Assembly: GCA_036867785.1 (NCBI GenBank) | Contig: CP145409.1 | Location: forward strand, 806,001-870,000 | Direction of reading: 5' to 3' | Origin: Plasmodiophora brassicae | Taxonomy: Eukaryota > Endomyxa: Phytomyxea > Phytomyxea > Plasmodiophorida | DNA length: 64,000 bases | Shown here: positions 24,104-34,831 of the stretch, piece after piece | Layout: every line of letters starts with the position of its first letter | Position numbering within the stretch: position 1 is the first letter of the stretch | The notes under the pieces: generated by a model | Told to the model about the DNA's origin: nothing | The model's input: only the letters and a program-made list of their open reading frames with translations | The model's database searches: none | Made by a program: the position numbers and the translations under genes

Positions 24104-24539
24104 TCATGCTGTATTCGTCGAGTCGAAGCACTTGGTCGCATCGTCCATTGCCGCTGTCAGCTGCAGCATCTACAGGCGTTTGTGTTAGCTTATGTGGGGA
24201 CCGGGACGCACGTGTCGGTTTACCAGGGACTGGATCTCGTCTTGGCCGACCGATTTCGCTTCAAACGCTGCCACGATCTCTTCGTACGCCATCCCCGCCA
24301 TGGCTTTCGGATCCGCCGGACGCCTACACGCGTGAGCCAATGTAAGTCTGCGATATCAGTCGGGAGCGTTGGACCCCCAACTGTTGGCACTGGGCGTGAA
24401 AGATCTTCTCCTGCAGCGCGCGGATGTGATCGAACTTGGCTCGCAGCGTCTCGTCGATGCCGGCCGGTTGATGATCGGTCCCGGGGACGCCGCTCTCTGC
24501 CGCCGGTTCATGTTTCGCGCTCGCATTAGCATCCTGCAT
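24104..24539 (-). CDS. Small helical protein, unknown
   Basis: Three exons, about 115 residues. The first gives a polar start and a helix (IDETLRAKFDHIRALQEKIFHAQ), the second a charged helix (MAYEEIVAAFEAKS), and the third a short tail ending QLTAAMDDATKCFDS. The second intron has good signals (GTAAAC, CTAAC, TGTAG); the first is less certain. The all-helical, heptad-like make-up suggests a subunit of a coiled-coil complex such as those of the BLOC or BORC type, but I do not recognise the family. Confidence 0.5.
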
Positions 24540-25039
24540 TGTTTCTACCGCCCCGCCGCCCGGTATTGATGATCATCAACGACCTCTGTAACGACAGGAC
24601 TGGCGGGGCCGCCTGGGCGCTATGTGTGCACCGTACTGCAGAACACACGAGTTGCCGCCCCCCCCCCCGTGCCGGATGCTGTGCCTAGTTGGACGCGTAC
24701 TCCCACTCCACATTGCAGGATGGGCCCACCCTCTTGACTGGACGCTTGCCACAAGGGCATTCAATATCGGTCCCATCTAATAGGCGACATAACGAACTTC
24801 GTTAGCGCGGTGCATTTGCTGTCCTACTTGCCGACCGTTTGATGGGGGTCAGTGCTCTTCGCCACCGACTAAAGAAATGGATCTGGTTGGCCAGTGAAGG
24901 TACCTATGTAGGTACTCTGTATGTACAACAGCCATGAGGGCAGGAGAGCCGGCGATGATGGTGGGAGCGTATCACTCGTCACAGAGGCAACTGCGACCAT
25001 CGTGTGATGATGTGTGAAGATAGGCGGTTGCAGGGCACC
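24540..25039. other. Intergenic region with an 11-C homopolymer
   Basis: No coding pattern is visible on either strand. An uninterrupted run of eleven C lies at 24658-24668. The region separates the small minus gene from the plus-strand helical-repeat gene and probably holds both promoters. Confidence 0.4.
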
Positions 25040-26002
25040 ATGACGTCGCCCTGGCCGGCGCCAGCACCGTCGTCGCCAGCGATCGGCTCCGCCTACGACA
25101 AGGTCGTGCACGCGCTGTCGGACCGAGGCGTCGGCACGTCCTGGCGTCGCCGCCTGGCCTTGTCCCGGATGCTATCCGTCGGTACCGATCATCCGGTTCC
25201 TGCCCAGGCGGTGCGCGCTCTCGTCGCCCAGCTCGGCACCGCTGGCAATCACCCCGATGTCACGATCGCCGCCTGCAACCTCATCGAGGCCCTGATGTCT
25301 AAAGCCGCACCCAGCCGCCCCGACATCGCTCTCATCGCTCGCGCTTCCATCCCGTCCCTGCGCTCGTTAGCCCTATCGCAGGACGCCCGCCTGGCCGCAA
25401 CGGCCCGATCCTGCCTGGCCGCCATCGTCACCTCGATCCGCGACGACCTGGGCGCGTCCCTGCTGCTCTGGATGGTGCGGCAGACGGACCCAGTTGGTCG
25501 CGTTGGCGTCGCCTGCGCCGCCAGCGTCGTCGATCGCTGGCCGGACCGCCTGTTCGTCAGCTACAGGGATCAGCTGCAGGACGCCTCGGACGACATGTCG
25601 TCTCGCAGCTCGTCGACGACGGTGCGGCGCCTGGCGCGGCGTCTGCAGCACGTGGTGCAGGCACGCACCGGGCGGTGCGCACCCGTCGCGCCGAACGCCA
25701 TCGACACGATCCAGGCCGCCCTGATCGCGATCCGCGACGCGCGTCACCGCCGCCGACCTGGGCTGGGCGTATCCATCGATGTCGCGATCTGTCAGGTGTA
25801 TGCGTCGGTGAAGGTGGCCCGGCGCGTCGACGGGGAACAGGGCGTCGTGCAGCAGCGACACGTGGTGGCATCGTCCTGGTGCGTGCGACAGGTCGTCGAG
25901 CGTGCGACAGCGGCGATCGGCGCCCTGCTGAACGGGTTCGGTCTGACGCTGTCCTGCGACCTGGTCATCGACGAATGGTGCGCTGTGAAGATCCAGGTGT
26001 AG
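25040..26002 (+). CDS. Helical-repeat (TOG/HEAT-like) protein, unknown
   Basis: Single-exon protein of 320 residues. From residue 20 to about 200 it is a series of amphipathic helices of ARM/HEAT style (alternating Leu/Ala/Val with Arg/Asp turns, e.g. VTIAACNLIEALMSK, ARLAATARSCLAAIV). This resembles the N-terminal helices of CLASP-type TOG domains. The C-terminal third is mixed and less regular. The ATG at 25040 is preferred since the upstream ATG at 25007 lies beside a likely acceptor. It precedes the kinesin-8 gene on the same strand. The microtubule link is a guess. Confidence 0.5.
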   Translation: MTSPWPAPAPSSPAIGSAYDKVVHALSDRGVGTSWRRRLALSRMLSVGTDHPVPAQAVRALVAQLGTAGNHPDVTIAACNLIEALMSKAAPSRPDIALIARASIPSLRSLALSQDARLAATARSCLAAIVTSIRDDLGASLLLWMVRQTDPVGRVGVACAASVVDRWPDRLFVSYRDQLQDASDDMSSRSSSTTVRRLARRLQHVVQARTGRCAPVAPNAIDTIQAALIAIRDARHRRRPGLGVSIDVAICQVYASVKVARRVDGEQGVVQQRHVVASSWCVRQVVERATAAIGALLNGFGLTLSCDLVIDEWCAVKIQV

Positions 26003-26189
26003 ACCCCCTCCCCAAAGGGCCAGACTCGATAAAAGGATGCGGAATGATACGGGCGCTAGGGGAGCGAACTCGCTAGGTAGACCCCCCACCGTCGTCCCTG
26101 TGTCGGGCACCAGCCGGGATCGACTGACGTAGGCAGGCAGTACCCGGGGCGTGGGCATTAACGGGCGATTGCCAGGGCGGCCGGCGCCT

Positions 26190-28811
26190 ATGGTCGCCGA
26201 CGAGGACCCGCGCCCGGGCACGTCCCAATCCGGGAACGATGCGGACGACAGCGACTGTTCGGCGGTGACGGCCGTTCCCATTCGGTACGAGGACGCCAAG
26301 CCGACGGCGCCTGGAACGACGACGGTCGTACCGCAGCCGGCCGAGCTCTCCAATATCGTCGTCGTCGTGAGGAAACGCCCACAGAACGAACGCGAGAAGG
26401 CGGCCGGCGGGCGCGACGTCATCCGCGTCATGGACGGGCGCCTGGTCGTCCTGCTGGACTCGACGTCGTCGTCGTCCGACTTCCTGCGCCATGGGCGAAC
26501 GCGCGAGAAGCAGTACATGTTCGACCACGCGTTCGACGAGTTCTGCACGCAGGAGGACGTCTACGAGCACACGACGAAGCCGCTGATCGACGCGGTCGCC
26601 AGCGGGTACAACGCCAGCGTGTTCGCCTATGGGTCGACCGGTGCCGGCAAGACGCACACCATGATGGGGACGCCGTCCCAGCCCGGCATCATGATCCTGG
26701 CGCTCGAGGACCTGTTCTCCCATGTGTCCTCCATCACCGACTCCGTCTTCAAGGTGACGCTCTCGTACCTGGAGGTGTACAACGAGAACCTCAGGGACCT
26801 GCTGCGCCCATCGACCACGAACCTATCGCTGCGGGAGGACCCGCTGCGAGGCATTCAGGTGTCGGGCGTGTCCGAGATTGTGGCGAACAGCGCCCAGGAG
26901 GTCATGGAACTGCTTCGCCTGGGCAACGCCAACCGCACCACCGAGCCGACGGCCGCGAACCAGACGTCGTCCAGGTCGCACGCCGTCCTGCAGATCGTCG
27001 TGGAGCAGCGCGACCGGACGCCATCGACCACCGAAACGCTTCGGGTCGGGAAGCTGTCGCTGATCGACCTGGCCGGGTCGGAACGCGCGGCGATCACACA
27101 GAACCGAGGGCTCCGTATGATCGAGGGCGCCAACATCAACAGGTCGCTGCTGGCGCTTGGCAACTGTATCACTGCCCTGGGCTCCAACTCCAGCTTCGTC
27201 CCGTTTAGGTGGGGCGTTGCTGGTACCGCTCCCCGCCTAGCTCATAACCGTCGTTGCAGGGATTCGAAGCTGACGAGGATGCTGAAGGATTCGCTGGGCG
27301 GTAACACGAAAACGGTGATGATCACGAACGTCAGCCCGTGCGATCAGTCGTTCGAGGACACGCACAACGCGTTGAAGTACGCGAACCGGGCGAAGAACAT
27401 CAGGACGACGGCGCGCAGCAACGTGGTCGAGGTGTCGCACCACGTCGCCAAGTACACCGAGATCATCAGCGACCTGCGACGGGAGATCAGCTCGCTGAAG
27501 TGCCAGATGCGCGTCTCGTCGCTCATGCAGCAGCGCCGCGATACGAAATCGCTGACGCACCAGCTCGAGCTCGAGCACTGGCTGTCGGCACGGGACATGA
27601 CGACCTGGGCGGAGGCGCGGCAGAAGCTCCAGGCGATCTTTGACGAACGCAAACAGGTCGCCGACAGCATCAGCGCCATCAAGATCAGGAACCTGGACGC
27701 GGTCCGCGAGCTTCGCAAGGCGAGGATCCTGAACAAACTCGGCGAACCGGTCGAGAAGGACGTCGGCGCGCTGGAACACGAGATCACCAGCGGGTCGCAG
27801 CAGGTCCAGCGGCTGAAGAAGAGGGACAACGACCTTGTGCAGCGCGAGAAGGAGCTGCGCGCGCAGGTGGGCCTGGCAGGCGTCAACGCGTCTCAGACGA
27901 TCTCGCAGATTCTGGACCTGGAGATGGACATGCACAACGTGAAGGTCGAGAACCTGAAGCTCCAGCATGGACGGGCCGAATCGGACAAGGGCCACGCCGA
28001 CTGGATCGAATCGCTCCAGGACCAGGTCCGCATTCGGGATCGGATCATTGCCGACCAGAAGGCGGCGTTGCGCTCGCAGGACATTGTCCTGTCCAGGCCC
28101 GAGTCGCGGTTGCCTGACCCCGTCCAGGATGCTGCTAGACTGGCGGCCCCGGCTCCACCATCGTCGTCAGCGCCCATGCCGAAGGCGGACGGCGAACGGG
28201 AACCTCCGCCAATTATCGCGACACCGGCTAAGGTGCCGTCGGCCCCAGCGTCCTCATCTCCTTCGCCAGTACCTCCTGATCCTCTGCCTGCACCGTCTAT
28301 CCACCCTCCGCTTGTCTCGCGTCCTTCCATGGCTCGTCCCAGCAAGACCGGCGACACGAGGGCGCCGATCCGGGAGCGGAAGCCGTTCCGGTCGGTGGTC
28401 ATGCCTTCGGTGACGGTGTCATCCAGGCTTCAAGCAATCGCAGGGCTTGGGCAAGGTACGGCGGGTGCGCAGAGAGCGCGACGATCGCTCGGCGAAGCAG
28501 GGTCGACGATGCTGCCGGCAGCAGAAGGCCCCCGGCGGCCGGCGCCGAAAGGGTTCGCCGCCGCCATCACGAGACGCATTCGAGCGGCCGGCGGGCGTCG
28601 CGTCGAGATCAAGCGGACCGAGACGCCGAAGCTGAGTCGGAGGGCGTCGCTGGCCCCAAGTCGGTCGATGTCGCGACGCAGCCTGCATCTGGACGAAGCG
28701 CCTGCCCTGCCCGATGCCATCTCGACGGCCCTGCAGCACACCAGATCGCTGCGCGCCAAGTACGTCGATTCGCCCACCGTCAGCCACGACCCTGGCGAAA
28801 TGTCGTGCTAA
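26190..28811 (+). CDS. Kinesin-8-like motor protein
   Basis: Plus-end-directed kinesin of about 856 residues; kinesin-8 members regulate microtubule length in spindle and cilium. The motor domain spans about residues 50-430: P-loop GSTGAGKT, switch I NQTSSRSHA, switch II DLAGSE, then RSLLALGNCITALG and SKLTRMLKDSLGGN. One intron at 27209-27259 (51 bases, in frame) must be removed to join VPF to RDSKLTR. The neck region LKYANRAKNI is the kinesin-8 form. A coiled coil follows to about residue 620, then a Pro/Ser/Arg-rich basic tail. The start at 26190 is the first in-frame ATG; 26151 is a GTG. Confidence 0.9.
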   Translation: MVADEDPRPGTSQSGNDADDSDCSAVTAVPIRYEDAKPTAPGTTTVVPQPAELSNIVVVVRKRPQNEREKAAGGRDVIRVMDGRLVVLLDSTSSSSDFLRHGRTREKQYMFDHAFDEFCTQEDVYEHTTKPLIDAVASGYNASVFAYGSTGAGKTHTMMGTPSQPGIMILALEDLFSHVSSITDSVFKVTLSYLEVYNENLRDLLRPSTTNLSLREDPLRGIQVSGVSEIVANSAQEVMELLRLGNANRTTEPTAANQTSSRSHAVLQIVVEQRDRTPSTTETLRVGKLSLIDLAGSERAAITQNRGLRMIEGANINRSLLALGNCITALGSNSSFVPFRWGVAGTAPRLAHNRRCRDSKLTRMLKDSLGGNTKTVMITNVSPCDQSFEDTHNALKYANRAKNIRTTARSNVVEVSHHVAKYTEIISDLRREISSLKCQMRVSSLMQQRRDTKSLTHQLELEHWLSARDMTTWAEARQKLQAIFDERKQVADSISAIKIRNLDAVRELRKARILNKLGEPVEKDVGALEHEITSGSQQVQRLKKRDNDLVQREKELRAQVGLAGVNASQTISQILDLEMDMHNVKVENLKLQHGRAESDKGHADWIESLQDQVRIRDRIIADQKAALRSQDIVLSRPESRLPDPVQDAARLAAPAPPSSSAPMPKADGEREPPPIIATPAKVPSAPASSSPSPVPPDPLPAPSIHPPLVSRPSMARPSKTGDTRAPIRERKPFRSVVMPSVTVSSRLQAIAGLGQGTAGAQRARRSLGEAGSTMLPAAEGPRRPAPKGFAAAITRRIRAAGGRRVEIKRTETPKLSRRASLAPSRSMSRRSLHLDEAPALPDAISTALQHTRSLRAKYVDSPTVSHDPGEMSC

Positions 28812-29220
28812 ACTACGCTGCGAAACTGCCACACGCACCTGCTCCTTGAAACTCTATGGCAGGCGCCCTAATATTGCGCGGCACCGGTCGGTCGGCGGCC
28901 GCTCCTGACAGTCAGAGCGGGGCGAGGCCAGCCGATGGACGTCACCGGTTTACATAGGTCCAGTTTGGGTCGGTTGACATCGCAGCACCAGTCGTTGTTG
29001 TTCCTCGTGACGTATGCCACCGTGACGTCACGAGGGCACTGGCAGAGGGCGCCGGAACGTGACTCACGAAGGGGCAGGGCGGAACCGGTTTGGGACGATG
29101 CTGTTCAGGATCGTCGGTGGTTGCCAGGCATTCTTGAATTGGCTCATAATTGCCAAAGCGACCCGTCCCCCTCGAACGGCACTTCTCAACTTCGGTAACT
29201 GATTCCCCCGGTTCGAAACC
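28812..29220. other. Intergenic region
   Basis: About 400 bases between kinesin-8 and the CCCH gene. Short open frames exist on both strands but none shows composition or motif support. It probably contains the CCCH gene promoter. Confidence 0.35.
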
Positions 29221-30066
29221 ATGATGCCCGTCTGCCGCGCGTTCGCCAAGACTGGACAGTGCCCCAACGGCGACAAGTGTTTCATGGTGCATCAGCGTCC
29301 AGCGGCCACGTCGCTGCGGGCGCCGTTGCTGATGCCACGTTCCGTCTCCACGACGCCCCGCCTCCTTAGCAATGCCGCCCTGGTCCAGATGCAATCGTCC
29401 GGCACGTGGCGATCGTCGGCGTCGTCGTCGTGGCGTGCTCCGGCGATTGATAACAATCGCCCGCAGGTGACGACCAGCCGCGCCTGGCCGCTGACCTTGT
29501 CGGATCGCATCTGGGGGCCTCCCACAGTGGCACCACGCCCGGCAGCGCTGTCTCGGAACACGTCAACGGCGTCGACGACGTCGCTGGCCAAGTCCGATCT
29601 GTACAAGACCGAGTTGTGCCGGTCGTGGTCGCAGATGAACACCTGCCCGTACGGGGCCAAGTGCCAGTTCGCGCACGGCGCCGAGGAACTTCGTCCCGTT
29701 CAGCGGCACCCGAAGTACAAGACAGTCGACTGCAAGCAGTACAAAGCGACCGGCACGTGCTCGTTCGGATCCCGCTGCGTCTTCGTCCACGAGGAAAGCG
29801 AGCGGCGCGTCCTGCCGACGGAAACGACGGCGTCGACACCCGCCAAGCAGTCCGCTGATCAGCCATGGCAACCCGCTGAGATTCGCGCGCCGTACATCCA
29901 CCCGGATTCCCAGGCGGCACCCGCCCCGGCCACGAAGCGGTTCACGCGCTTCTCGGACCTGAACACGGCGACCAACACGGAAGCCGACCTGGTCAAGCGC
30001 CTCGAGTCGGCGTTCCCGACGTTCGGCGACTCGCTCGTCAGGAGCCCAACTGCGGCCGACAAGTGA
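29221..30066 (+). CDS. CCCH zinc-finger RNA-binding protein (tristetraprolin-like)
   Basis: Single-exon protein of 281 residues with three C-x8-C-x5-C-x3-H fingers. The first is at residues 5-24 ([20 protein letters not shown]). The tandem pair lies near residues 126-190, each led by a tristetraprolin-style lead-in: YKTELC for the second and YKTVDC for the third. TTP-family proteins bind AU-rich mRNA elements and promote decay. The linkers are Ser/Thr/Pro-rich and likely disordered. The spare N-terminal finger is unlike animal TTP, which has only two. Confidence 0.9.
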   Translation: MMPVCRAFAKTGQCPNGDKCFMVHQRPAATSLRAPLLMPRSVSTTPRLLSNAALVQMQSSGTWRSSASSSWRAPAIDNNRPQVTTSRAWPLTLSDRIWGPPTVAPRPAALSRNTSTASTTSLAKSDLYKTELCRSWSQMNTCPYGAKCQFAHGAEELRPVQRHPKYKTVDCKQYKATGTCSFGSRCVFVHEESERRVLPTETTASTPAKQSADQPWQPAEIRAPYIHPDSQAAPAPATKRFTRFSDLNTATNTEADLVKRLESAFPTFGDSLVRSPTAADK

Positions 30067-30337
30067 CTGCCCAGCAGCAGATCTGACTTCAACAAAAGTG
30101 GTGGATAAACCAGGGTGGCCCCGATGTTTCGGTGTGGACGTGCCTACGCTCCTGGAGGCCCCCTCGCTATATTTAGGGGATACATAGGCCATTCAACAGT
30201 CGGAGCCGCCACGTTTGAGGGGGTGGCGCGGCACCGCCGCGGGTGCGGTCGAGAGCGACAGTCAGACGCCGTTCGTTGTCCTTCGCGTGCGTTCCAGCCT
30301 GCAGGACCGTCTGTCGGCGAGATTCGTGGGCGGGGGC

Positions 30338-30682
30338 ATGGATGCGGTCGGCGAGTGGGTCTGGCAGGAGGCCACCGCGACCGATGACGTCGAGGTGGTC
30401 GACAATGCGTGCGAGCCCGACGACGCGGTTGCGGCTCAGGACCACGAGCTCGTCACAGTGCTGCTGCTGATGCTGACGACAGTCGCCGAACTTGCGGCCA
30501 TTGCGTGCCAATCCGTTCGCCGAGTCGTGCGCTGCCCTGAGACGAGGGCGTTCGACGTGGCTGTACGTCGGGCGCCGATCTTTGTTGCGTCGGGCATGTC
30601 GCAACTGATTTCGTACCGCACCGCCCTTCTCGGTAGGATTGACGCGTTCGCTGCTGGTCACAATGTCGGCTCAGACGGATAG
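30338..30682 (+). CDS. Possible small membrane protein, unknown
   Basis: Open frame of 114 codons from an ATG; it stays open upstream without an ATG. It has an acidic N-terminus, one strong hydrophobic helix (ELVTVLLLMLTTVAELAA) and a basic tail. Its end overlaps the first 20 bases of the TLC gene in another frame. Codon choice looks coding on this strand rather than on the minus frame, but no family is recognised. Confidence 0.35.
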   Translation: MDAVGEWVWQEATATDDVEVVDNACEPDDAVAAQDHELVTVLLLMLTTVAELAAIACQSVRRVVRCPETRAFDVAVRRAPIFVASGMSQLISYRTALLGRIDAFAAGHNVGSDG

Positions 30683-31767
30683 TTCAGCGGGCGTCATGGC
30701 GGTGTGGTCGTCCAGTGCGGTGCGACAGCGCCGACGAAGCGATAAGGCGTTGCTCGGTGAGCGTGTTCGGCGGACATCAATGGCGCTGTCGATCGTGTTC
30801 ATTGTCATGATGTTCCTGCTGCCTGCACACGCGCCGCACCTGCCGCTGGTCAGCACACCGATGTGGGCGCCGTTCGTGGCGATGTCTGCTGTATACCAAT
30901 GCATCACCCTCGCATTCGTGGCCGTCGCTTCCCGGAACGTCGGCTGGATTCGCAGCCGGCTCCGGAAAGGGCGCCAGCGCCATACCGTGCACGATTTTGT
31001 CGTGATCGGCGCGACTCACGTCACCTCCTTTATCCACGCGATTGTATCGTCGACCGGGGCTCTGACGCTCTACCTGAGTGCAACGGCACCGATGCACCAA
31101 GACCATATATTCGCGCGGGACCTCTGGGCCGAGCTTCTGGTCGTACATTCGTCCGGTAGGGATGATCTGCTGCCCGCTGGATGCCACTTCAAATAGGAAA
31201 TGACCCGAACGTGTCTCAGCGTATTTCTCCTCGGATATCGTCGAGATGATCAGGTTCCCCGGAGGACCGACCTACGTCTTCATCCTGCATCATACGATGG
31301 CATTGATCGCGTTCACGTTGGCCTTCTATAGCAAGTTCACCTACTTCGGCGTCGTGTTCCTGCTGTTCGAGCTATCCACTCCGTTCCTGGCGATACGGTG
31401 GATGTGTTTGCAGCTGAACTATCATCACCCTCTACTGATCAACGTCGTGAACTGTTCGTTTGGGTTCGTGTTCGTGGCAGTGCGTACCATCTGGGGTTCG
31501 TTCATTGCCACGCCTCGGATGTTCGCCGAACTATGGCCACCTGCGTCTGATGCGACCGTGTTTGCATTGCGAAATCCAACCGCAGCTGCCGACAGCGACC
31601 CACTATTCCTGCAGAACGCGGCCCGGCTCGTAATACTCACCGTCTTCCTGTTCAACTTGCTGAACGCGTTCTTCCTGTTCAAGGTCTTCCGAATGGTCAG
31701 AGGCGCATTCCTGCCACGAAAGCGTGCGGCGCCAGAATCGGAAGCCGATCATATTTCAGCCGGATAA
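30663..31767 (+). CDS. TLC-domain (TRAM-LAG1-CLN8) membrane protein
   Basis: Multipass membrane protein of about 345 residues from two exons joined at an intron near 31157-31222. The TLC signature follows family order: VHDFVVIGATHVTSFIHA, then YFSSDIVEM, then the HH motif in FILHHTMALIAF, then LFELSTPFLAIRW. This is closest to the TLCD4/FAM57-type group, proteins linked to ceramide and membrane lipid balance. The C-terminus is a short basic tail without an obvious ER signal. The start ATG at 30663 lies just before the first helix. Confidence 0.85.
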
Positions 31768-31850
31768 TTAAACTGTGGAACCATAGCTGCCGTCATCCCT
31801 TCTCTGGATCAAGTAGAGTACCGTTTGGTCGTAAGAGGCACTGCCGTTCA

Positions 31851-32453
31851 ATGTCATCGGCGCCGTCGGGCGGTCCAAAGATCTGGGGCGGCTCGGACCC
31901 GTTCGCGAACTGGCCAACGCCCGCTGACGAACAGGCGCCAGAGGACGTTATGCATGAGCTCAAGTCCAACCTTGGGCTGTCGTCCTGGGAGAGCATGTTC
32001 GACAACTTTAATCGAATACGGGTCGCAGCGGCGACCCCATCGCGAGAGCCGACACCTGAATCGTCAGATGCACCTCCTTGTGCGGTAACGAGGGTCGATG
32101 GTGGCGTTCCTGAGGTGCGTATTCAACACGAGGATTTGGTTGACGATTTGGGCACCAGACGGACGGGCCCTCCGCCAAGAGCGTCCAGGTGCCTCCCAGT
32201 GTCCGCTGAGCAAACGCCGCCATGCGACGTCCAGACACTGGAGAGCCTCGTCGCCGCCTACAAATGTCGCAAACGTGACGAGATGTCCTATCCCAACGAT
32301 CGATCAGTCGATTCCCGAAGGCCAGAAGCCCTGCCGGTGCTTGACCGTATACGCTCCGACCTGCAACTGGTGCAGATACGCCTGCAGAAACATTCGTTGC
32401 CGCCGAGTTCCTTCCGAAACCTGCGACCGGCTTTCCCTAAAGGCGGCAATTAG
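31851..32453 (+). CDS. Hypothetical protein, 200 residues
   Basis: Single-exon frame starting at ATG. The N-terminus has a short patterned stretch (WGGSDPFANWP; MHELKSNLGLSSWESMFDNF) that could be a helical binding motif. The centre is Pro/Arg-rich, and a C-terminal helix runs through LDRIRSDLQLVQIRLQKH. No domain is recognised. Composition favours coding over the overlapping antisense frames. Confidence 0.5.
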   Translation: MSSAPSGGPKIWGGSDPFANWPTPADEQAPEDVMHELKSNLGLSSWESMFDNFNRIRVAAATPSREPTPESSDAPPCAVTRVDGGVPEVRIQHEDLVDDLGTRRTGPPPRASRCLPVSAEQTPPCDVQTLESLVAAYKCRKRDEMSYPNDRSVDSRRPEALPVLDRIRSDLQLVQIRLQKHSLPPSSFRNLRPAFPKGGN

Positions 32454-32654
32454 GCCGGCTAACACACTCCGACATGTGCCATAGTTCTGTTCATCCGCCT
32501 AGTACGTATCATGACGCATCGGAAGGTTGTAATGTGGAGCATGGGTGACTGGAGAAAAGGCCATAAAGGTGGAGGAATGTATCACCGCCCATCATCCTTC
32601 CCAGGCACGCGCCTGGTGCGCGCCTAACGTCAGGCCACGTCATTTGCAATAAGC

Positions 32655-32825
32655 ATGACCGTCTTGACCAAGACAGCGAGTGCCGCCAAGGCCGAGCGCG
32701 TTCTCGGTATCACCTTTGTGAAAACGAAGCCCGGTGAGCTGACCAAGGCCGAGCGCGTGCTGGGCGTGCGCTTTGGCTCGGCCGCTGTGCAGCAAACCTT
32801 CGCACGACGTCGTTTGCAGCCGTGA
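32655..32825 (+). CDS. Small basic protein with a duplicated KAERVLG motif
   Basis: 56-codon frame with ATG and stop. The stretch KAERVLGITF is followed 22 residues later by KAERVLGVRF, each preceded by a Thr-Lys-rich lead. The DNA repeats with it: AAGGCCGAGCGCGT occurs twice. The codons differ at third positions around the repeat (GTTCTCGGTATC against GTGCTGGGCGTG), which fits selection on the peptide. The frame ends in a basic tail. No known family; it could be an exon of a larger gene continuing downstream. Confidence 0.4.
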   Translation: MTVLTKTASAAKAERVLGITFVKTKPGELTKAERVLGVRFGSAAVQQTFARRRLQP

Positions 32826-33114
32826 CCAAGACCTGTGACAAAGGGGGCATTCGTCGTCATGTAACCCACGTACTGCCTTTCAGTAAACGTTGTACTGCTT
32901 CCATGACGACGGCGTTGTGCAACCTCGTCGAGCGCGCGTTGCGTTTCACTCGCCCGGCATCGTCTCTGGTGGATACGATCTCGGCGACCTGCAAGACATG
33001 CGGAGCGAAGCAGAGCTAGTACTTGGGGCACTGACGGCCGCAACGAATAGCCAAGGGTGAAGAATTGTCTATTCGTGCAAGTTGCTACCTGCGGTAGTGG
33101 ATGGGCGCCGCCGG

Positions 33115-33734
33115 TCATCCAGCGGCGGCGCTGCTCTGGCTTTTCTCGAACTCCTCCAAGTCGTCCACCATCGTCTGTATCAGCAGGGCGTTCTGCCGGC
33201 GCCGCGCGTTATGTTCGTGGTCGGTCCTTTGAATAGGCGACCATTTGGGTAGCCAGGTCGCCTTCGGGTCCTGAACCCCGGGCTCGTCCGCGGCGTTCGC
33301 CCGCCTGCGGGCCCAGTTCCAGAGCATGTCGTTTCCCAGGCGAAGCGCACCGGCACCGAGCCCGATCACGATCGCGCTGCATGATCCTGTCAGACCCGGA
33401 ACACGTAGCAACGACATGCAATTACCCCTGAGCGGCATAACGGATACTGCCGTTCAAGAGGCCGATCATGGCACCTGTGGCGTGGCCGGCGAACACGACC
33501 TTCCTGAGGTCGGTCTCGGGGTCGTCGTATCCCAACCGGTTCCGGAACGCCATGTACATGGCAACGCCGATGCCGACGTTGAACCCGAACCGTGCCGCCG
33601 GGCGCACGAGAGGGTCCCCCGTGTACGCCTGCCGGATCGCATACAGGGAACCGCCGAGAGTCCCTATCACGCAAGGCAGGCCCCCCTGGTCAAACAGTAG
33701 CCAGCGGGCCCATACCCGGAACTGTCGTACCATA
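33115..33734 (-). CDS. Small glycine-patterned membrane protein, unknown
   Basis: Two exons join across an intron at about 33379-33427 with intact frame. The protein of about 190 residues has hydrophobic, Gly-spaced helices (GTLGGSLYAIRQ, FGFNVGIGVAMYMAF, HATGAMIGLLNG, AIVIGLGAGALRLGN) and a charged C-terminal helix ending in EEFEKSQ. Two similar halves of two helices each suggest a Tim17/22/23-like or other mitochondrial inner-membrane protein, but the family motif is not clear. Start at the ATG at 33734. Confidence 0.5.
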
Positions 33735-33876
33735 GGCCAGGGCAGGGCCGACGATGGATCGAATCGATGCGGGCGGCGCGGCACCTTTGGTGTCGTCGAC
33801 GTCCCCCATCGCGCAATGACGCGATTCGCGAGGCGCCACACCAATACAGAGGTGCCCCACCGGTGTAATGATATGT

Positions 33877-34701
33877 TTATCTCGACTGGCGATGCGCTTG
33901 GACGAATTGCCGGTAGACGACGGCGCTATCTGGTGCCGTCGGGATGAAGTGCCCGCCTGGGTGGTGATGGACGGCGGGTGATGCGAAACAAGTGGACAGA
34001 TGCATGCTGACCTCGGGGGGAACCATCGTATCCGTGTCGCCGACGATGTGCAGGCTGGGGATCGCGATCGGCGTGGAGAACAGGGGCTGCAGGTCTGGGG
34101 CACGCGGCACGAATCCACCAGCCAGGATGGCGAACCTGAACGCATTGTCGAACTGGTTGGCCTGCTGTGCGGCACAATAGACGGCGGCCATGCAGGCGCC
34201 CTGCGAGAACCCCAGAATTCCGTCGAACGGCCCGCGTTCTTTCACCACGTCACGAATCAGATCCACGCTCGCCTGTTGACGAACACATCAGTGAGGACGT
34301 GCAACAAACCGCCCCGGGGGACAGACCTGCCAGCCTCGGTACTCGAGCGTGGCATCGTCCAGCAACCACCAGGCACATTGGAGCGGGACCTCATCCAGCG
34401 CTAAACGTCACATCAGCGCTGTCGAATTCGCCACCGGCACACTGGCCGACTGACTGGTGCCCTCTGGTGCACTCAGCGGCATGACACGATGTGGACCTTG
34501 AACATAATCCAAATCCGCGACGTCCTTCAGGACACGCCTGCGACACGCGCGTCAGCAGACGGTTCCCGGCCGTGTCGCGACAGGGACAATCGTTCGTACG
34601 TACTTCAAGGCTGCGGTCTTACCGCGAAATTGGCTAGCGTGCTGACGGAACCCATGCAGGCAGAGGATGCGAAGCGGGGGCGACGTCAACTCTGCCATCA
34701 T
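33877..34701 (-). CDS. FSH1-family serine hydrolase
   Basis: Alpha/beta hydrolase of the FSH1/OVCA2 family. Exon 1 carries the family start LRILCLHGFRQHASQF with the oxyanion region. Middle exons give VQGPHRVMP and CAWWLLDDATLEYRGW, the equivalents of the family's DGPH and WW blocks. The last exon holds the nucleophile motif GFSQGA, the Asp motif VGDTDTMVP and the catalytic His in HHHPGGHF. An intron of about 50 bases ends just before ASVDLIRD. The start is at 34701 (or 34698). Substrate unknown; family members hydrolyse short-chain esters. Confidence 0.88.
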
Positions 34702-34831
34702 GCGCGTCTCGCCACGCACCTGGCCGTAATCCGAAGGCGACCCTGCTCCGCCTATACGTACTGCTGTCCTACCAAACCGGCCCAGGATTGTGACAACAGC
34801 GAAATGCGGGATTGTATGACCGGGATGTAGA

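Noticed and set aside
24658-24668. Run of eleven C as a regulatory element
   Set aside because: A homopolymer in a gene-free gap with no partner motif; it may equally reflect assembly slippage.
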